Positions 1-13,679 of a DNA stretch of 64,000 nucleotides are shown piece by piece. This DNA is from Taenia hydatigena. Its lineage: Eukaryota; Platyhelminthes; Cestoda; Cyclophyllidea; Taeniidae. The position numbers and the translations under genes were made by a program. A model generated the notes under the pieces. It did no database searches, was not told where the DNA came from, and saw only the letters and a list, made by a program, of their open reading frames with translations. Position 1 is the first letter of the stretch. The number at the start of each line of letters is the position of its first letter. The stretch spans positions 1-64,000 of the forward strand of contig JADWOT020000656.1 of NCBI GenBank assembly GCA_036345935.2, written 5' to 3'.

Positions 1-1390
1 GCGCACTTATTTTTGGTCTTAAACGATACGTGATATACTACATTTAATATGCAGAAACAAATGAAATAGTTTCACAGACATTATTAGAATAAAATCTACC
101 ACTAATCATACGCGTGTGTTTATATCCAGCAAAATTTATTCATCGAATTTGCAGCATCAACGAAAATGTGGCAATCTCTTACGTTTAATTGCTTTGGCAA
201 ATGAAAGTTGGTACAAGTGAAGTTTCTGGCAGCCCACTGGCTCAAAATACCCGTGATTATGTAAAAAACAGTCCTAATTAACGCCACCACGTTTGTCCAT
301 TGATAACATGCCGTCCCAGCCTGTCCTAGTAATTACAATTTATTATTCAAATCAACCTAGACTTATCACAAACTAGCTTGAGCCACCTACCCTTTAATAC
401 AAGTGGTGCGCTAAACGACCACTTTTATTTAATAATTCATTCGTAGCAAAATGCAGTTGCCGCATTCCCACCACAATCTGGAGACTCTTGTGGCATATCA
501 CAGTGGACCGCCTCACTTCACACGCTCCAAACACATCGACCAACAAGCAAATTCATTATCTGCGCAAACTCACTCAACACCCACGTTCCTTTGTTTGCGA
601 AGAAACACATACAAATGAGTAACATTTTTGAATTTGCTAACGATGGAAGATGAACAGGAATACACAACACTGTGGAGACATCACCACAACTTGGGGAGGG
701 AGATGTAGGTACAGGAACAGTGGGGATTCAGGATTTAGAGAGTTTGTACTGTTCAACATCCAAGTACTGCCAGGAGACAGAGGCGATCATTCCAGTGTCC
801 CATTTCCCTCTTGACGCGTGGTTTTCATGGACTTCACGATGGCAGCGGTGATTCCACACCGACAAATTACACTTACAATCCGCTTTGGACAGCGGGCATC
901 CCGTCTGCATTTGGTTCACACCCAACCGACATTTGAACCTGTGAAACGGAAACAGCAAGCATAGAATGGGGAAAGCCTCGATAAATGAGGAAACAATGCC
1001 CGAAACAGAGGTGCTGGCTTTAAATTCCCATGAGCATTCATAATGCTGCGGTATCACGCGAAACAGTAAGGGATAGGTCACGTTATACAAGGAAGAGTCA
1101 TCATTTATCAAGAATAGTACAGACCAGCGTCCATGCCTGTGAATACCAAGGTGCGGTGGTCGGAGGCGTCTACAATCTTAGTTACCCGCACCAGCAGGAG
1201 ACGTCAACCTGGTCAGCAATTAGACACTTGAAAGGTGCAGACGTCCATCGGTCAGTGGCTGTTCCGAAAATGTTGGTTTTTAGCTCACCCGCGAGATTCT
1301 TTATTTGTTAGGCAAGCTTCACAATTTCCAGTGTCTGACACAACTGCTCAATGCCTTCGGGTGCACTCGTCTTACTTCATGAAGGCAAAC
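1..1390 (-). repeat. R1: inverted partial copy of giant repeat R
   Basis: Read as reverse complement, this stretch matches 21,370-22,995 (R2) and 57,640-59,255 (R4) in order over its whole length, at roughly 80 % identity by eye. It starts with the conserved motif around 10-27 (TTTTGGTCTTAAAC) that occurs reversed at 22,980-23,000 and 59,228-59,250. Compared with R2 it lacks about 215 bp (R2 21,388-21,606), the two sides meeting at GGTGC/ACTCGTC near 1,360. Homology stops near 1,390. The left side of the copy lies outside the window. Short frames here, such as the one at 728-1,111, are not kept in the other copies, so I call no gene. Confidence 0.85.
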
Positions 1391-2444
1391 GCATGACAAG
1401 CATGGTGTGCGTCGTGTTGTGCCAGTCTCACCAAATGGCAAGGATCTGACATGGTTTGGACTGACAGCCAAGAAGATTAATGAACTGTTTGCCAATTTGG
1501 GCTTCATCAATTCTCACCTTTTCCAATAATCCCATGGCTCCAATGAGAAGCAGACTGTTGATTTTGACAAAGTGGTGTGTTTCGAGTTGAAGCAGCATAA
1601 AGTGGAAGGTACTTCATATCCAACGGAGCATAATAAGTGACCTATAGTGGGTCTTCATTTGCTGTGTCGGTGTGCAGGAAGAGGCTCTTTTTTGGAAAGG
1701 CAAAACGAATGCTATATTAATCAGCCACTAAATCAGGCTCAAGAAATCGGTCAGTCGCATTTGTTCTTTAACCAATGTGGCAGTTTTCGACTTTGGTTTT
1801 TTGTGTTGATGGTTGTGTCCTGTTTGGCTGTAATAAACACTTATGTGTTGATGAGGAGCCTTTTCTACCCTAATGCACAGATATTGCTTGTGAAGAATCA
1901 AAACTTATCTCAGCGAAGCCTAATTTTACGTTTTTATGATCAAAGATCATCTTATAAAGTATTGGAAAGACTTTTTTTAACAACACCGACTGCCTCCACA
2001 GATTGGTCTTCGCCTTTCATCGTTCGAGCATCGTATCAATGTGATGGTCGATACTCGCTAATGATGATATGCACCATGATTTAAGACAGCGCAGTGAGCA
2101 GTCAGCATGAATCTGAAAAACTCTGCTGGCATTTGATCAAATGCTGGTTCCCACTCCCTTCCACCAATTTGAGCGGCATGCAAGCTATATGCCAAACGAC
2201 CTCTTTTATACCGACTTTGGTAGTTCTCACTGAACAGCTATGCATCGAAAATCCTATTCATTTACGTACGATTGAACAATGTGGTTTGGGTTTGCGACGA
2301 GAGATTAGAGCAGCGATACGATCTCTACACGTTTTACAGTCTCCTCTATGTTGGTTGACTAGGCAGGAACGAACCGCATGCCAAGTCGGAATCGCATTCT
2401 CGGTTTGTCAATACTTCACCAACATCTTTCATATTATTAAATAG
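1383..2444 (+). pseudogene. Decayed coding frame, possibly C-terminal part of a piggyBac-like transposase
   Basis: One forward frame stays open for about 354 codons with only three stops (TAA 1,527, TGA 1,638, TAA 2,082); chance would give roughly one stop per 17-20 codons at this composition. It begins exactly where the R1 homology ends. Protein-like stretches include LTAKKINELFANLGF near 1,460-1,505 and FDKVVCFELKQHKVEG near 1,567-1,615. Around 1,714-1,855 the residues INQPLNQAQEIGQ followed by WFFVLMVVSCLAVINTYVL and YPNAQIL have the spacing of the YN..MGGVD..DQ, WW...FF, VNA..L and NP segments I recall near the end of DDE_Tnp_1_7 (piggyBac) transposases. The aspartates of the VD..DQ motif are replaced, so it would be inactive. 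The decay is seen directly; the family is inference and weak. Other transposase families or a host gene relic remain possible. Confidence 0.4.
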
Positions 2445-5400
2445 ACTGATCGTGGACCCAGCACTCAAGAGCCAGAGAAGAGTTTTGCTGTAGGGTCAAG
2501 GAAAGTAACACTCTTAGTCCTCACACACAGAGTCCTTTAGAGCTCAAACAAAATCCACTCAAAATTGCATTTAGGCTGCGAAACCAGGTTTCTTTAAAAG
2601 GAATCATAGCCCATTAAATTGTTCATGCAGAAGGGCACGCATAGTGCGCTGTCAAGTGGCGCGGACGAAGGCGTGCTCTCACCAGCACAACAATAGTACT
2701 GATGGGACAGTTAGTCGATGACATAAGTTGCTACAAGCAGAAAGGAGGTTGGTGGTAGTTGTGCAACAAATAAAAGCGGTTTCGTGCAAGTAATGTGCTA
2801 CATATAAGCCGTTACATAATTCTAACAAGGCTTGTCGCATAGGGCAAGATAAAGTGAGAAGAGATTTAATGGCAGGACTTTGAGAGCCAGCAACTCTGAA
2901 GGAGGACCTGCGCGTGTTAACGTTTTCGGTTCTTGCCTTGTATGGAAAGTATCGATGCAGCTTAGGCTGAGTCTAAGAGCTGAAAGTAATTGGCTGGCTC
3001 TGCGAGGGCCTAGAAGACGCAAAGGAGGATTTGGGTTGGGGCAGGGGACTCGCTGTTAAATGACTTTGGAGGTGCTCGGTTTGTTCTCGTGCATAAACCT
3101 GTGAGTACCCGAGTTGCTCTGAGACAAAAGGGGTAGAAATAGTGTTCTGTGCTGCACTGTGCTGCTCTAACCTTTGCTGTACTAGGCTCTGTTACTCCAT
3201 CGTTGACGTTGTACTCCGCCATTATGAATAAGGAAGATGAGAGGGATTAGACCAAACGTGCGTAACAGTCGAGCATACTAGGTAGTAGAGTGCGCAGAAG
3301 TTCGTGCGTTCTTTTTATCTGTGTGCCCTGTTCTGAGAGAATAGGCAAATATTTATTTTGCTGCAAAATAATGACGGATTTTGTGAAGGAAACATTTGAT
3401 GCAGCCTTTGTCTTGTAGAACTAATGTTATTAAGCCTTACTGTGCGGATTTTTGTAGCAGTGGCAACCTGAATCGCTCGTATGCTTGACTGTTGTTTGGT
3501 TGCCTTGATTTTATTAGCATAGATGTCTATCTCGACAGCACTCCAGCGACTTGGTCCTGCATGCAGTCCTGCTAACCAACCTTAGTCTGATGTATGATAC
3601 TTTGGGTACTGTCGTTTGATTTCTGCTGATAGCCGAAAGCTAAAATAATCTGTTTGATTTTGGTATATGCTCGATCTAGTCACAAGCTGTTGTTTTTATG
3701 ATTGCATTTTTAAAAGGGACTTTGGCTCATGTAAATAGTTTGGAAGGCAAATATCCCTACTAAGATTGCTAATATGGAAAGTTACTCGTTTTATCCCCCA
3801 ATCTGGTCAAAAAGATGCCGGCTTTCGCCAACAGAAACCTTCAAGCTTTGTCAAAATCCATTTGTACTACATTAGTAGCAGTTGAGACGCTGACATTAAT
3901 GTTCTTGCGTGCGATGCCACTAATAGACCAGTTCTATCCTCCAGCTTTACAAATTTTGAATGTCCTGTAGAGACGGTCATGTGAAGACTTTCATGTTGGT
4001 TTCATGGGCTTAAAGGTTTTGTCGATGTGACTAAAGTTTTGAATAGTTAAAAGCGCAATTCCAACACGGTGGCAATGGCATTTTATTCAAGAAATTTATG
4101 CGAAGTCTACAGCACCAGAGGTGGAATTTGATTTGTTGATTACAAGTTCAAGGGTTTTCAATGTGGCCTCTTAGCTTCATTTTGAATAGATTAATAAATT
4201 AGCACTAACAGTAAAAATAGACCACCTTAGATCGGTTTGCAACGCGTGAGGTGGATAAACTTTACTGGCGAATACTCACAGGCCAATGGCTTCGTACCTA
4301 TTTTAGTCGCACTTTGAAACTGCAAGTATGCTTAATTCCAGTGACATCGCTGCATTTGCTAAAATGAAATCACCATATCAACTAACTAGGTGCTGTACAT
4401 GCTTGTTCAAATGCACTTTATGGCGAGAAGCGGAAGGAAGTGCTGACGTATCTTTTTGAGTACCTCCTAGTATGCTCAAGAACGTTAGCAGGCATAGCCG
4501 TTGGCGTCACACACTTCAATCATTAATTTCTTCCGTTTGCATCTTTACATGACTGCTTTCACGAATTCCGAAATGGGACTGTTACCGCTATCACTTGTTA
4601 CGGAAAAAAGGTAACGAAAGAGTCATTTGTTCAGTGAATGAGCGTTGACAATTGGCGCCATTCAGCATCTGTTTCGTCAAAGCTATATTATTACCTCCTG
4701 GCAGCCCTGTCATTATTTGTGGAAATAACACTGCAGTTATAACGGCTTTCTACAACCAACGCACTTTTGTGCTCCAGGATAATTCACGAGGATGACACAA
4801 TTGGTCATTTTCACTAACGCATAAATCCATGCATGGATTAGCTTCGGTTCCAGGCATTACAATGCCATCACAGTTGCAATTGCAGTTTAAGAATGCGCTG
4901 TGACGAATGTCCCTGAGTAATAATACCATCCAAATTGGAAGGCGATCAAACCAATAGCCAGGACTATTTTGACAAATGATAAATTTTTATTATATATACC
5001 TGGGGAACGAGATGACTTTCCTCGCCACATGTGCTTTACGGAGTTGCTAAATTTTAATACCATAACCATCCTAACATTTGGGGGCCCCGTCCAAAATTTA
5101 TTCTATTTATTAACTAGACATGCCACCATCCGTCAACACTTGTAAAGTCTCTAGGCCCTCTAATTTAGGGTTACATCTCGCCTCCCAGTTTCGTTGCATT
5201 CCGAAACTTTCTTCATGGTCTTAAAAGACCTTTCTATCAGAGACATTTACAATCTAACCAACTGTTTGACCTCTTTGTCAACATTAATGTCCATAGAATT
5301 CGGGTTCGCGATATTGTAAACACGTTAGGGAAGGTCATGCTCCAGAATCCACTCCAAATTAAACCTTTGGCTTAGAAATGTCTCAGAGCAGTGCTAATGT

Positions 5401-8400
5401 CGACATTAGTCTTGCTATTTACTTTATTTCTTGCATGTAAAGGATCCCGCATGAATATCGGGTCAGCAAATGAAAATGAATCTCATTTTAAGTGCTTTTT
5501 TTTCACTTTTTGGGTGCATGCACTCATATCTGTTAACATAAGAGGGTTCGGTATTGAAAAGTACTTATCCCTTGGCTAATGCCCTACGTTCATCCGCTTT
5601 TTCTTCATTTTGCAATGAAACGTACTAAATCGCGTCTTGTACCTTAGATGATCACCATGGGGTCAAGGTCTTTAATTTCGGCAATAATGATTCCCTTAGT
5701 GAAGGCTTAATTATATGCACCTCAAACTGTACCAGGCTCTTGTGATTGAACAACCGTTTCACAGCAAAATTTGCTCATAAATACACAAATATAGGCAAGA
5801 GACCTGCTTGAGTTTTATGGGTTCCCGTATTAAGTCAGCCCGTCAGACCGTAAATAGAGATATGAGATACGACGCTATGGAAATAATAGAGTAGTAGAAA
5901 TCTTTTGAACGGCTTTCGATAGGGCATTATTAAAATAATGCAAATAATTACAAGTTACTTAACGATGGAGCTTGCAGCGCTCTAATCAAAATTACCGCTG
6001 AGTGCCTTCAAGTAATGCATTAATGAGTGCTGTAATGCAGATGTTTTCAGCAGCATTTATAATGATTACGGGTGCCCACAATCAGATGGGCAAATTATTT
6101 GAGTCTTCAAGGGATTCCGCGATTGGAGTCATCAGGGCTCTTTGGAGCCGCCGCTTAAGGGAAAACTGCTTGGCAGTAGCTCTATGACCTTAAAAATAGC
6201 ACGCTGAAGTAGGTCATAAGTTTGTCCATCCAGCGGTTTTAGACTTATTCCATGCCAGCCTAGAATTCTCAGCTCTTTTATTGCAAACAGCCTCCTCACA
6301 CTTGCATTGGCAAGACATGGTGATGGGGGTAAGAACTGAAAAGTCGCTCCAATAGAAGCTGGATATATGTTGACTAAGAATAGCGGCAAGAAGCGACTTT
6401 TCACTGGGCTGATTAGCTGGACATCTTCAATGCTCACATAAATGTGCATCAAGGATTGATCCTCACCATCAGAGGAAGTGCGATGCTCCCATCTGTACCT
6501 TAAACTAGCATTTCACACTCCGAGTAACCAGAATTGACTGTTCTGGCGTGGTGGGGTCAGCAAAATGGGCAGTCGTTCAGACAGATACGCCTGTACTTGG
6601 ACGCCTGTAATTATGCATTCAGAGGCCACTGCTGCAGTTAGGAAGGACCACCAACCTGCATGCGCACTGCGGCCTACGTAGCTCCTCCGAAGCGGTAAGA
6701 CATCATAGAAGACTACGTAGATGCAGCTGATGGCAGTGAGTATTAATAAACCAATTTCCAGTTTTGAGACAATCTCATTTCTCTCAGAGTGAGGAATTGG
6801 AATGTCAGTGCGCTGACCTAAATTTTAAAATCATCGACTTATTCCCAATGACGTCAGCTGTCTGATTTCAAAATAAATATTGATTCGCTGGTAGGTGGAA
6901 TGTCAGCTTTTGTCTTGGCCCATTCCACTCAAAAACCTTACAATTAGTTCTTGTTTTTGATAATTTGTTCTTTTGCTTACCCACTTTTGCCATCCACTTT
7001 CCATTCGTCTAAAATAGTTTGTTTGTCCATGCAAAATCTGTCCATCTATGACTGTCACATCTACGTTGTTCTAATTTATCGCGCACACATCCATGCACCC
7101 AGTTCACTTCCCTTTCGTTTATGCTGCCTATTTGTCTTGGATTTTGCCTGTAAACAAAAGGCTTGTTGCAAATCACACCGAAAAGTTGTATGTCTGTGTC
7201 AAGTTTGAGGAATAATCTCGACCTTTCTCCATTACCATTTAGAAGATATCTACTTAGAGGAGCACAAGCCACAACTGCAATCTTGTATCACACTTAAGGC
7301 ACGAGGGCATATGCAGTTCATTCCCAACGCTCAAGCATCAGCGTGACATCTCTGCCTTCCCACATCTTAATCGCCTCTACTCATTTGGGCTCTTTTTTGA
7401 CGTGAACGGCGTCGATGTGCTGCCGGTAACCGGTTCATCAACTTAGCGAGGTAATGTTCTCGGCCACTAAGTGGTGTAGAGCTTAAGAATAAAGAGCAGC
7501 TATGTTGGGGTAGAGATGGTTAAGACAGCATTTCTTATTGCAAATTAGGAACAAACAGCAAGCGTACTGGGCAAAGCACAGCATCGCCTGCAAAATGTAA
7601 AAGCACTAGAGTGAACAAAGAAGATTTAGCCTAATCAAGACTAGTTTTGGCTACATGGTCAATCGCTTTATACCTTTTTGGCCGCATTTGTGCTACAGTT
7701 GCATCTCATTATCCATCGAGAAGATGTTGCGGTCAGATTGGCCTTTTTCATTTACTCTCACAGACATGAGAGATCGTTAAAAACGTGTTGGCAGATGTAG
7801 TCTCATGCACTCACCCACCCTAAGTGTTATCGAGGCGAGAACTAATCGTTCTCTTGCCTTATATTTTGGTGACTTTGGTGTCCATCAAAGCCAAATTTGC
7901 TTCCTTTTTATCACCTTCTTCCCCCGCATCATTCTTCAACAATCCCACTCTAACTGAGGCATTGGGATCTTACAAATATAACAGAGATGTTCAGCTTTAT
8001 GATTTGACTCACCATTTCCATAAAATAATGGAATAATGAGTAGTGTGCATTCCAAACGCAGATCTTACAGTGGTTAGATAATGCACGCTATCTTTGGTCT
8101 TCTTTTGGACTGGAGTTTGCCGGACAGATAATGGCGTAATTTTATTATTCCATGCGGTGCCTGCTCCCTTCTGCATCACCTCAGTGCCGTCACCAGCCTT
8201 GATTCTGGATTCTAAGGTAAACCATCCTCGCTACTGAATCAGTGCTCAGTAGCAATTGTATGGCGAGATTAGCATATTAATTGGCATCCACCAGGTCAGG
8301 GTTTTGGCACGCAAATGCCACATAAGGAGGAAGGAGATCTATTTGACGCCGGTAGTAAACTACTGAGGAAAGACACCCATATCAAAGATATTCTCGGGTC

Positions 8401-10969
8401 CGTAGGGTGCAGCACCAATATGTTCTGCTGACCGTAGTTGCTAAAAGCTAAATTGCAATGTGGACAGGAGGGATACTGTCCAACCCCTGTTGTAAGGCCA
8501 TGGTACGCTTAGAAATTTTCCTACATGGCAGACCGAAAGTCACCTAGACGCAGCTCACTTCCAAAATCTGCAGAATCGGACCATCGTTGAAAGGGCTGCT
8601 TTCCAGTTTATAGCGCTATATACAGTCTCTTTTTACCGGCTTATTTTGGACCGTGATGTATCGCTTCGCATAATTGAAGAAGTATTCTACAGTTTGTAAG
8701 GATTTGCTCACTCCTAAAAAATTGCCTTTTACTTCTCTGATAGCTTGTACTGCTTTGGCAAATTATGGGCGATGATGATAAAGATTTGACGAATTCACCT
8801 GTCAGGCTATGAAGTTGCAGCATACCAATGCATCTGCTTAGCCAGACATTGGCCAGTAATGTTGAGCGAGAGTTGAAAAATTGCCTCACCTCGTCCACGC
8901 AATGCAGCACGTGTGCATCCAAGCTAAGGTCGCACGCAATGCTGATTAGCAAAATTCACTGTCAAGGCCATCTAACTCTTTGCTCACCCATCACTCAACT
9001 AACTCAATGATATCCTTAGGAACCACTTCAATACAACAGACAATGAGAGCGCTAAAAGTCAACCACTGCATACGAAAATGAAACTATTGCAAAACATGAA
9101 AGATAGAGCAACACATCAAAGGACAAACATTTTCTAAACAGGATGTGTTCCAACGGGCCAGATCTCGTACACTTCGTCCAAGCCATATCATGCTATTGTC
9201 AATACTGCCAACTTGTCTCGCCACTAACCATTATGAATGCTGTCAAATGTCGGCTACTTGCAAGCCCTACCCGACGGTGTTGTGCACCTGCTATCATGCT
9301 ACGCTTACCTGTTTGGAGATGATTGCAAGGTGGAACAATAAACAACAGCACTGATGAATGCGCTGTCATGTGCCAGTAGCAAAGACAAGATAGATCAGTG
9401 AGAACAACAGCAATTGGAGTTACACCATCTCATTGAAAGCATTCAATCTGTTCCACGTCGGCCGACGTAGAGCTCGAACTCACACTACCAAGATCGAGAC
9501 TACTGATATAACCGAACTTCCAGCACTAGCTTCTTCCGGTCCACTCAAAACAATCCATACTACAGCACACTGCTTCCCACACCTGATCCATCTGCAGCCC
9601 TTTCAACCACATCCTTCTCTACCACCGCTATTACCGCTACAGACGCAACCCCGCGTTATCCACCTGGACACTCCTATCTGCTATTAGAGAATGAAATGTT
9701 GCGCCTCCATTACGCACGAGCACACACAATTATGTCACAGGCACTCGCATTCCCAAATATCGGTGGATATAAGAGATGAAAGGCAAGATACATTGCCGTG
9801 TTGCATGCGATAACTCACCTACGCCTCATCATCAATAGCCCCTCCAGCGGCTACAGGGTGACATCTAGAACCAGGCATTTTAAGCATACGCGAGGCTGGT
9901 AGGAACTACCTGCAACCTAAGCGAGTATCGTACTCCTGCACCACCAGGCCGAACTCACGTTCTCTTCTCCTACCCAAATCTTCCACCCACCTACCCAACC
10001 ATTCAGTAAATCAGCCAGCCACCACTTCGCAGCGCAGGGCAGCACAACGCCATTCAATGCAATCCATTTCCTTCCTTTTAATCTACTGCCAACCATTCAC
10101 TGTTAGTCCTCCATCTCTACCCTCGCTGCACCGCTTCTCCACGCTCCCTTTTTTCCTCCGATGTCATCACTTCTCACGCCAAATGCACGTCTTTGTCGTT
10201 TTTAAGGTGACAAACAAACAAAGCCAATAATTCGCAAGTCTACAACGCTTTACATCACTTTCGATGTTTCCTGCCCCATATTCCGCTCAGATAACACAAG
10301 ATTGGACGCAGTCAGTGCAAATGTGGCAAAACCTTGACCCCAACTGAACACAGTCCTGTCATTACAGTGCTCGAATAGGCAGAGAAGCGTAATTGGCCAT
10401 ACGGCATTGAAGTAAGCAGATGTGTAGTTGGTCAATCAGTAAAGGATGGAATTGAAACGGGGGAGGCCTGTAATGAAATTTAACCAAATTAATGTTTAAA
10501 GCTACTCTACTCTACGTACGTATCCTAATATTGCAGGTTAATTAGCACCCGCTGATATGATAACACCATGATTTAAATATAACCTAACGTTTTTTCCAGT
10601 GTGCTAACATAGTAAAGATAACAAAGGAATTGTGTTATATTGCACTGCTCTGTTAAGATTTAGAAAGCGAGGCATTCTCATTAGCGATGAAAGGGACTTA
10701 GGAAGGGAACAAAACTCATGAAAGACGATGGAGCAAATTTAATAAAAACACAACAAGAAAGTGCCATCAATTCACACCACGAATTTCTCTGCTTTTCTCT
10801 TGGATCGAGGATGAGGTCGCAGGACACGAGTGTGCAGAGTGACGTGCTGACAGTAGAGGTTACGGGGTTCCCAAAAGGCGAAATTCGGATTACAACTGAT
10901 GAAAGGTAGTTGGATCTCACCACGTCACTTTGTTTCGAGTCCTTAACTTGTAGGGCCTTACTATAAGCA
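2445..10969. other. Spacer between R1 and R2, no recognisable gene
   Basis: This stretch is not shared with R3/R4: the corresponding place in the second unit is only 950 bp long (42,381-43,330) and unrelated by eye. Open frames here are all under about 110 codons, overlap on opposite strands and carry no motif I recognise. From about 9,430 to 10,200 the sequence turns C/A-rich and poor in G, with runs of CCA/CAC, but there is no tandem array. I see no RNA gene and no transposon ends. Confidence 0.6.
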
Positions 10970-11862
10970 AGCCACTTCTAGGAACTTGCTCACGACTTTC
11001 CAATCACCGCGTTTTTGCAACGTCTTCTTATGAAGCAAAACCACTGTCTTATTGATTATGCGGGGTAGCGCTTTTATTAATGAAATGAATGTAGACGGAT
11101 GCCTCTTCCCTGCTTTTCCTACTCCTCGGCCTCTTTGTGCGATCCCCCCCTCATCTGTGTGCAACCCCCTACCCCAGCTAATGACCGATCAAACAATTAC
11201 CTTGACCTGCAACTCCTACTGAGCGTCGAACAGTAGCGATAACATTCCGCCTCCAAAACATTCCAGCAGTAGAGACCGTCAGCAGGTAGACACCGCATGG
11301 GGTAAGAGAGTTGCGACGGCAATCGTCCTCCTTCTCCTCCATCTGAACCCTTGTTGGTGACACACTAAGGAAGCGTGCACATTACTTCGTGACACAGTAG
11401 TTACCACTGCCAGGAATATTTTGTTTGGAATGCACGCCGTTTGTAAATTGGAGCCTTAACTTCTTGTAGTGGGGGTTGTGCTGATGGTAGTTTGAGCAGG
11501 CATGCATGCATGCATGTAGACATTTTCATCCCACTCATCTTGAATATAGAAGGGGACGAAATAACTCACAATAGGAAGCAGTGCCTCTTTGACGACTTAG
11601 GAAGGGGTGGGGGCTCACGTGGTGACGCAGTGTGTTGAAAAGGTAGCACCACTGCATTTGCTGTGATGGAAAAGGAAGAGAATATTGCAACTCGCACACC
11701 ACACTACGCCTAAAACGATGGTTTCCAAAGGCAATTTCACGAAATTCTCTCCGTGCAATATTTCCCAGGTAGCGAGCTCAGCACGGTCAGTGGCAACTTA
11801 TCCCGCTTAAATTCTTGGACTTAATAAAGTTGTGCACCCTACCTCCGTCTTTCTCTTCACAG

Positions 11863-12012
11863 GTCTCCACTTCCACTTCCAAAGATGAGGCCGCGAGGGT
11901 AACGATGCGGACACCAATTCCTGCTGACTGGAAGCATACCTGCTCATCCTCATCCTCCTCCTCTTCCTTTTTCTCTTCTTCTGATGTAGTTCACATTCAC
12001 TTGGCTTGGTAG
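11863..12012 (+). pseudogene. Serine-rich exon relic with splice acceptor (R2 copy)
   Basis: A pyrimidine tract ending in TTCACAG (11,855-11,862) is followed by an open frame of 49 codons that starts VSTSTSKDEA, runs into a serine-rich stretch encoded by the TCC/TCT tract at 11,940-11,990, and stops at TAG. The R4 counterpart (44,219-44,374) keeps the acceptor, the STSTSKDEA start, the Ser-rich body and a stop at the aligned place. Differences between the copies are largely amino-acid changing, so selection is not evident. An AATAAA lies just upstream at about 11,822. I do not recognise the protein. A run of pyrimidines followed by AG can also arise by chance. Confidence 0.3.
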
Positions 12013-13515
12013 CAGTTTCCAATACCCCTCACCAGATGTGCCAACATTTAGAAACGCCGTACTTTACAAGGGACATGGTCCATATGCACGCAAGCAATGC
12101 GACAACCTAAAGTATACGCATACACGCGATTCAAGAGAGACGAGGCTATAATCCTAGCTCCCTTCAACCTCAAATACTTTTCAAACTTCACCGCACAAGC
12201 AACGATTTTGCGATGGCAATGGCTGTAGCGACCCGAGGTTCCCTCGAAGGCAAAAGAAGGCAGAATACTAGGGTAGAATGTGTATATATACAACGAGCAG
12301 CGAAAAAATAAGCCGCTGACATGGTCCTGAGGCCAGCTTACGCAGCTAGGGCAATATGGCCACCTCTGTGACCCTGACCGATAACGGTAGTTCAAACAAC
12401 CAAAGTGTTACAATGGTACTTAAAGTCAATCCAAATAACGTGCTGTGATACCAGACCAGATTATTTTATAGAATTGAACTAAGTATTGTAATACCAATGC
12501 GCACGAATCTGACTTCTTAAGGCAGAATGTTTGTAGACATTTTGTTCAATTGATACGTCTATTGTCTCTTTAAGAGATTGTCTGCACATTTGAGAAGGAG
12601 AACTGGAACCCAGTCCAGCAGGGGCCCATCAAAAGTTTACTTGCCTTCTGCAGTACTCAAACACCCTTCTCAGTGCTCACCAGTGCGTTATTTTATCTTT
12701 CAACTGACCTCTAATCCAATTTGAGGACTTTAATATTGCGTCATTATGTGCGGTAGACTTCCAAGACAAGTGTTTCCGATGCAATCCTTGTCTAGATCCA
12801 CGCTTATACCTTTTAAAAATAAAAAGAAACGTTTCGCTTTAATGCTTTTCGTAGCTCTACGTGAATGGTTTCGGGATTTTAAATTTTGTATTCCCATTCG
12901 CTTAAATTTGCCCTTTGGGTCACATATTTTCCTACTTCGCTTAGATCTTGCTATTATGTGATGAACTAACCCTATTCTTTAGTGCATTTGACACCGCACA
13001 TTCATTATGTATTACTAGTGTGCCCCTATTTGTCACAGGTTATGCATACAACTTTAGTTTTCCATTTTAAAATTTTCGCCTTTAAGGTCGTTGGTCGTCT
13101 GGCGGCATTGCAAAGGCCATGCCGATCATTTGCCTGTGCACCATGCCTCAAGTCTGCTGGACAATGCAAGTTGCAGTTAAAAGTTATGTAAAAGCCGTCA
13201 AGAAATTAAAGCTGCACTAAATCACAAACAAAAGTACGTTGCCCTAGGCCTCATAAATCAACTTGGAAACAAGCACCAAGCTTGACGGTCGTCAAAAGAA
13301 ACACTAAATCACTATTCAAATTGCAAAACTAATAGCTAAGGACTCTTGTGATCTTATTTTAACGCGTTTTAAATCCAGAATTCGCTGCTAGTTTTGTCAC
13401 TTACGTTTGCCAATAAATTTATTTTGGTTACATTGTTACTTTGTAAATCTATCACTCAAAACAAAAGCTAGGGATTTTAAATAGTTTTTTGCTTGTATAA
13501 ATGCAAAAAAATCAG

Positions 13516-13649
13516 ATGTCGATTTGTTATATCGAACAGCATTAAAATGGTCAACTAGATTTGTGCGCGAAGTACGTGAGCAGTGTTTGTTTCGGTGGTC
13601 ATTATTTTCGGTTGATGGGAATTAATTCGCTCGAACAAGTTGGAAGGCG
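13516..13649 (+). pseudogene. 134-bp exon relic, acceptor and GTAAGT donor, one stop (R2 copy)
   Basis: AATCAG before 13,516 and GCG|GTAAGTAT at 13,650 mark an exon-like block of 134 bp. Its open phase reads VDLLYRTALKW, then FVREVREQC, then ARTSWKA. In this copy one codon is TAA; the R4 copy (45,896-46,029) has TAT there and is fully open with identical borders and length. Of the twelve or so codon differences between the copies only about three are silent, which is what neutral drift gives. It is followed directly by two diverged ~600-bp tandem units. No domain is recognised. Confidence 0.4.
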
Positions 13650-13679
13650 GTAAGTATATAGCATTTTTTTACTGTTTTT

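Noticed and set aside
728..1111. 127-codon minus-strand frame in R1 as a gene
   Set aside because: The matching stretches of R2 and R4 do not keep the frame.
5165..5175. TTAGGGTTA as telomere sequence
   Set aside because: A single occurrence, no array.
11498..11517. (ATGC)n run as a regulatory element
   Set aside because: A short simple repeat of variable length between R2 and R4 (43,858), nothing more.
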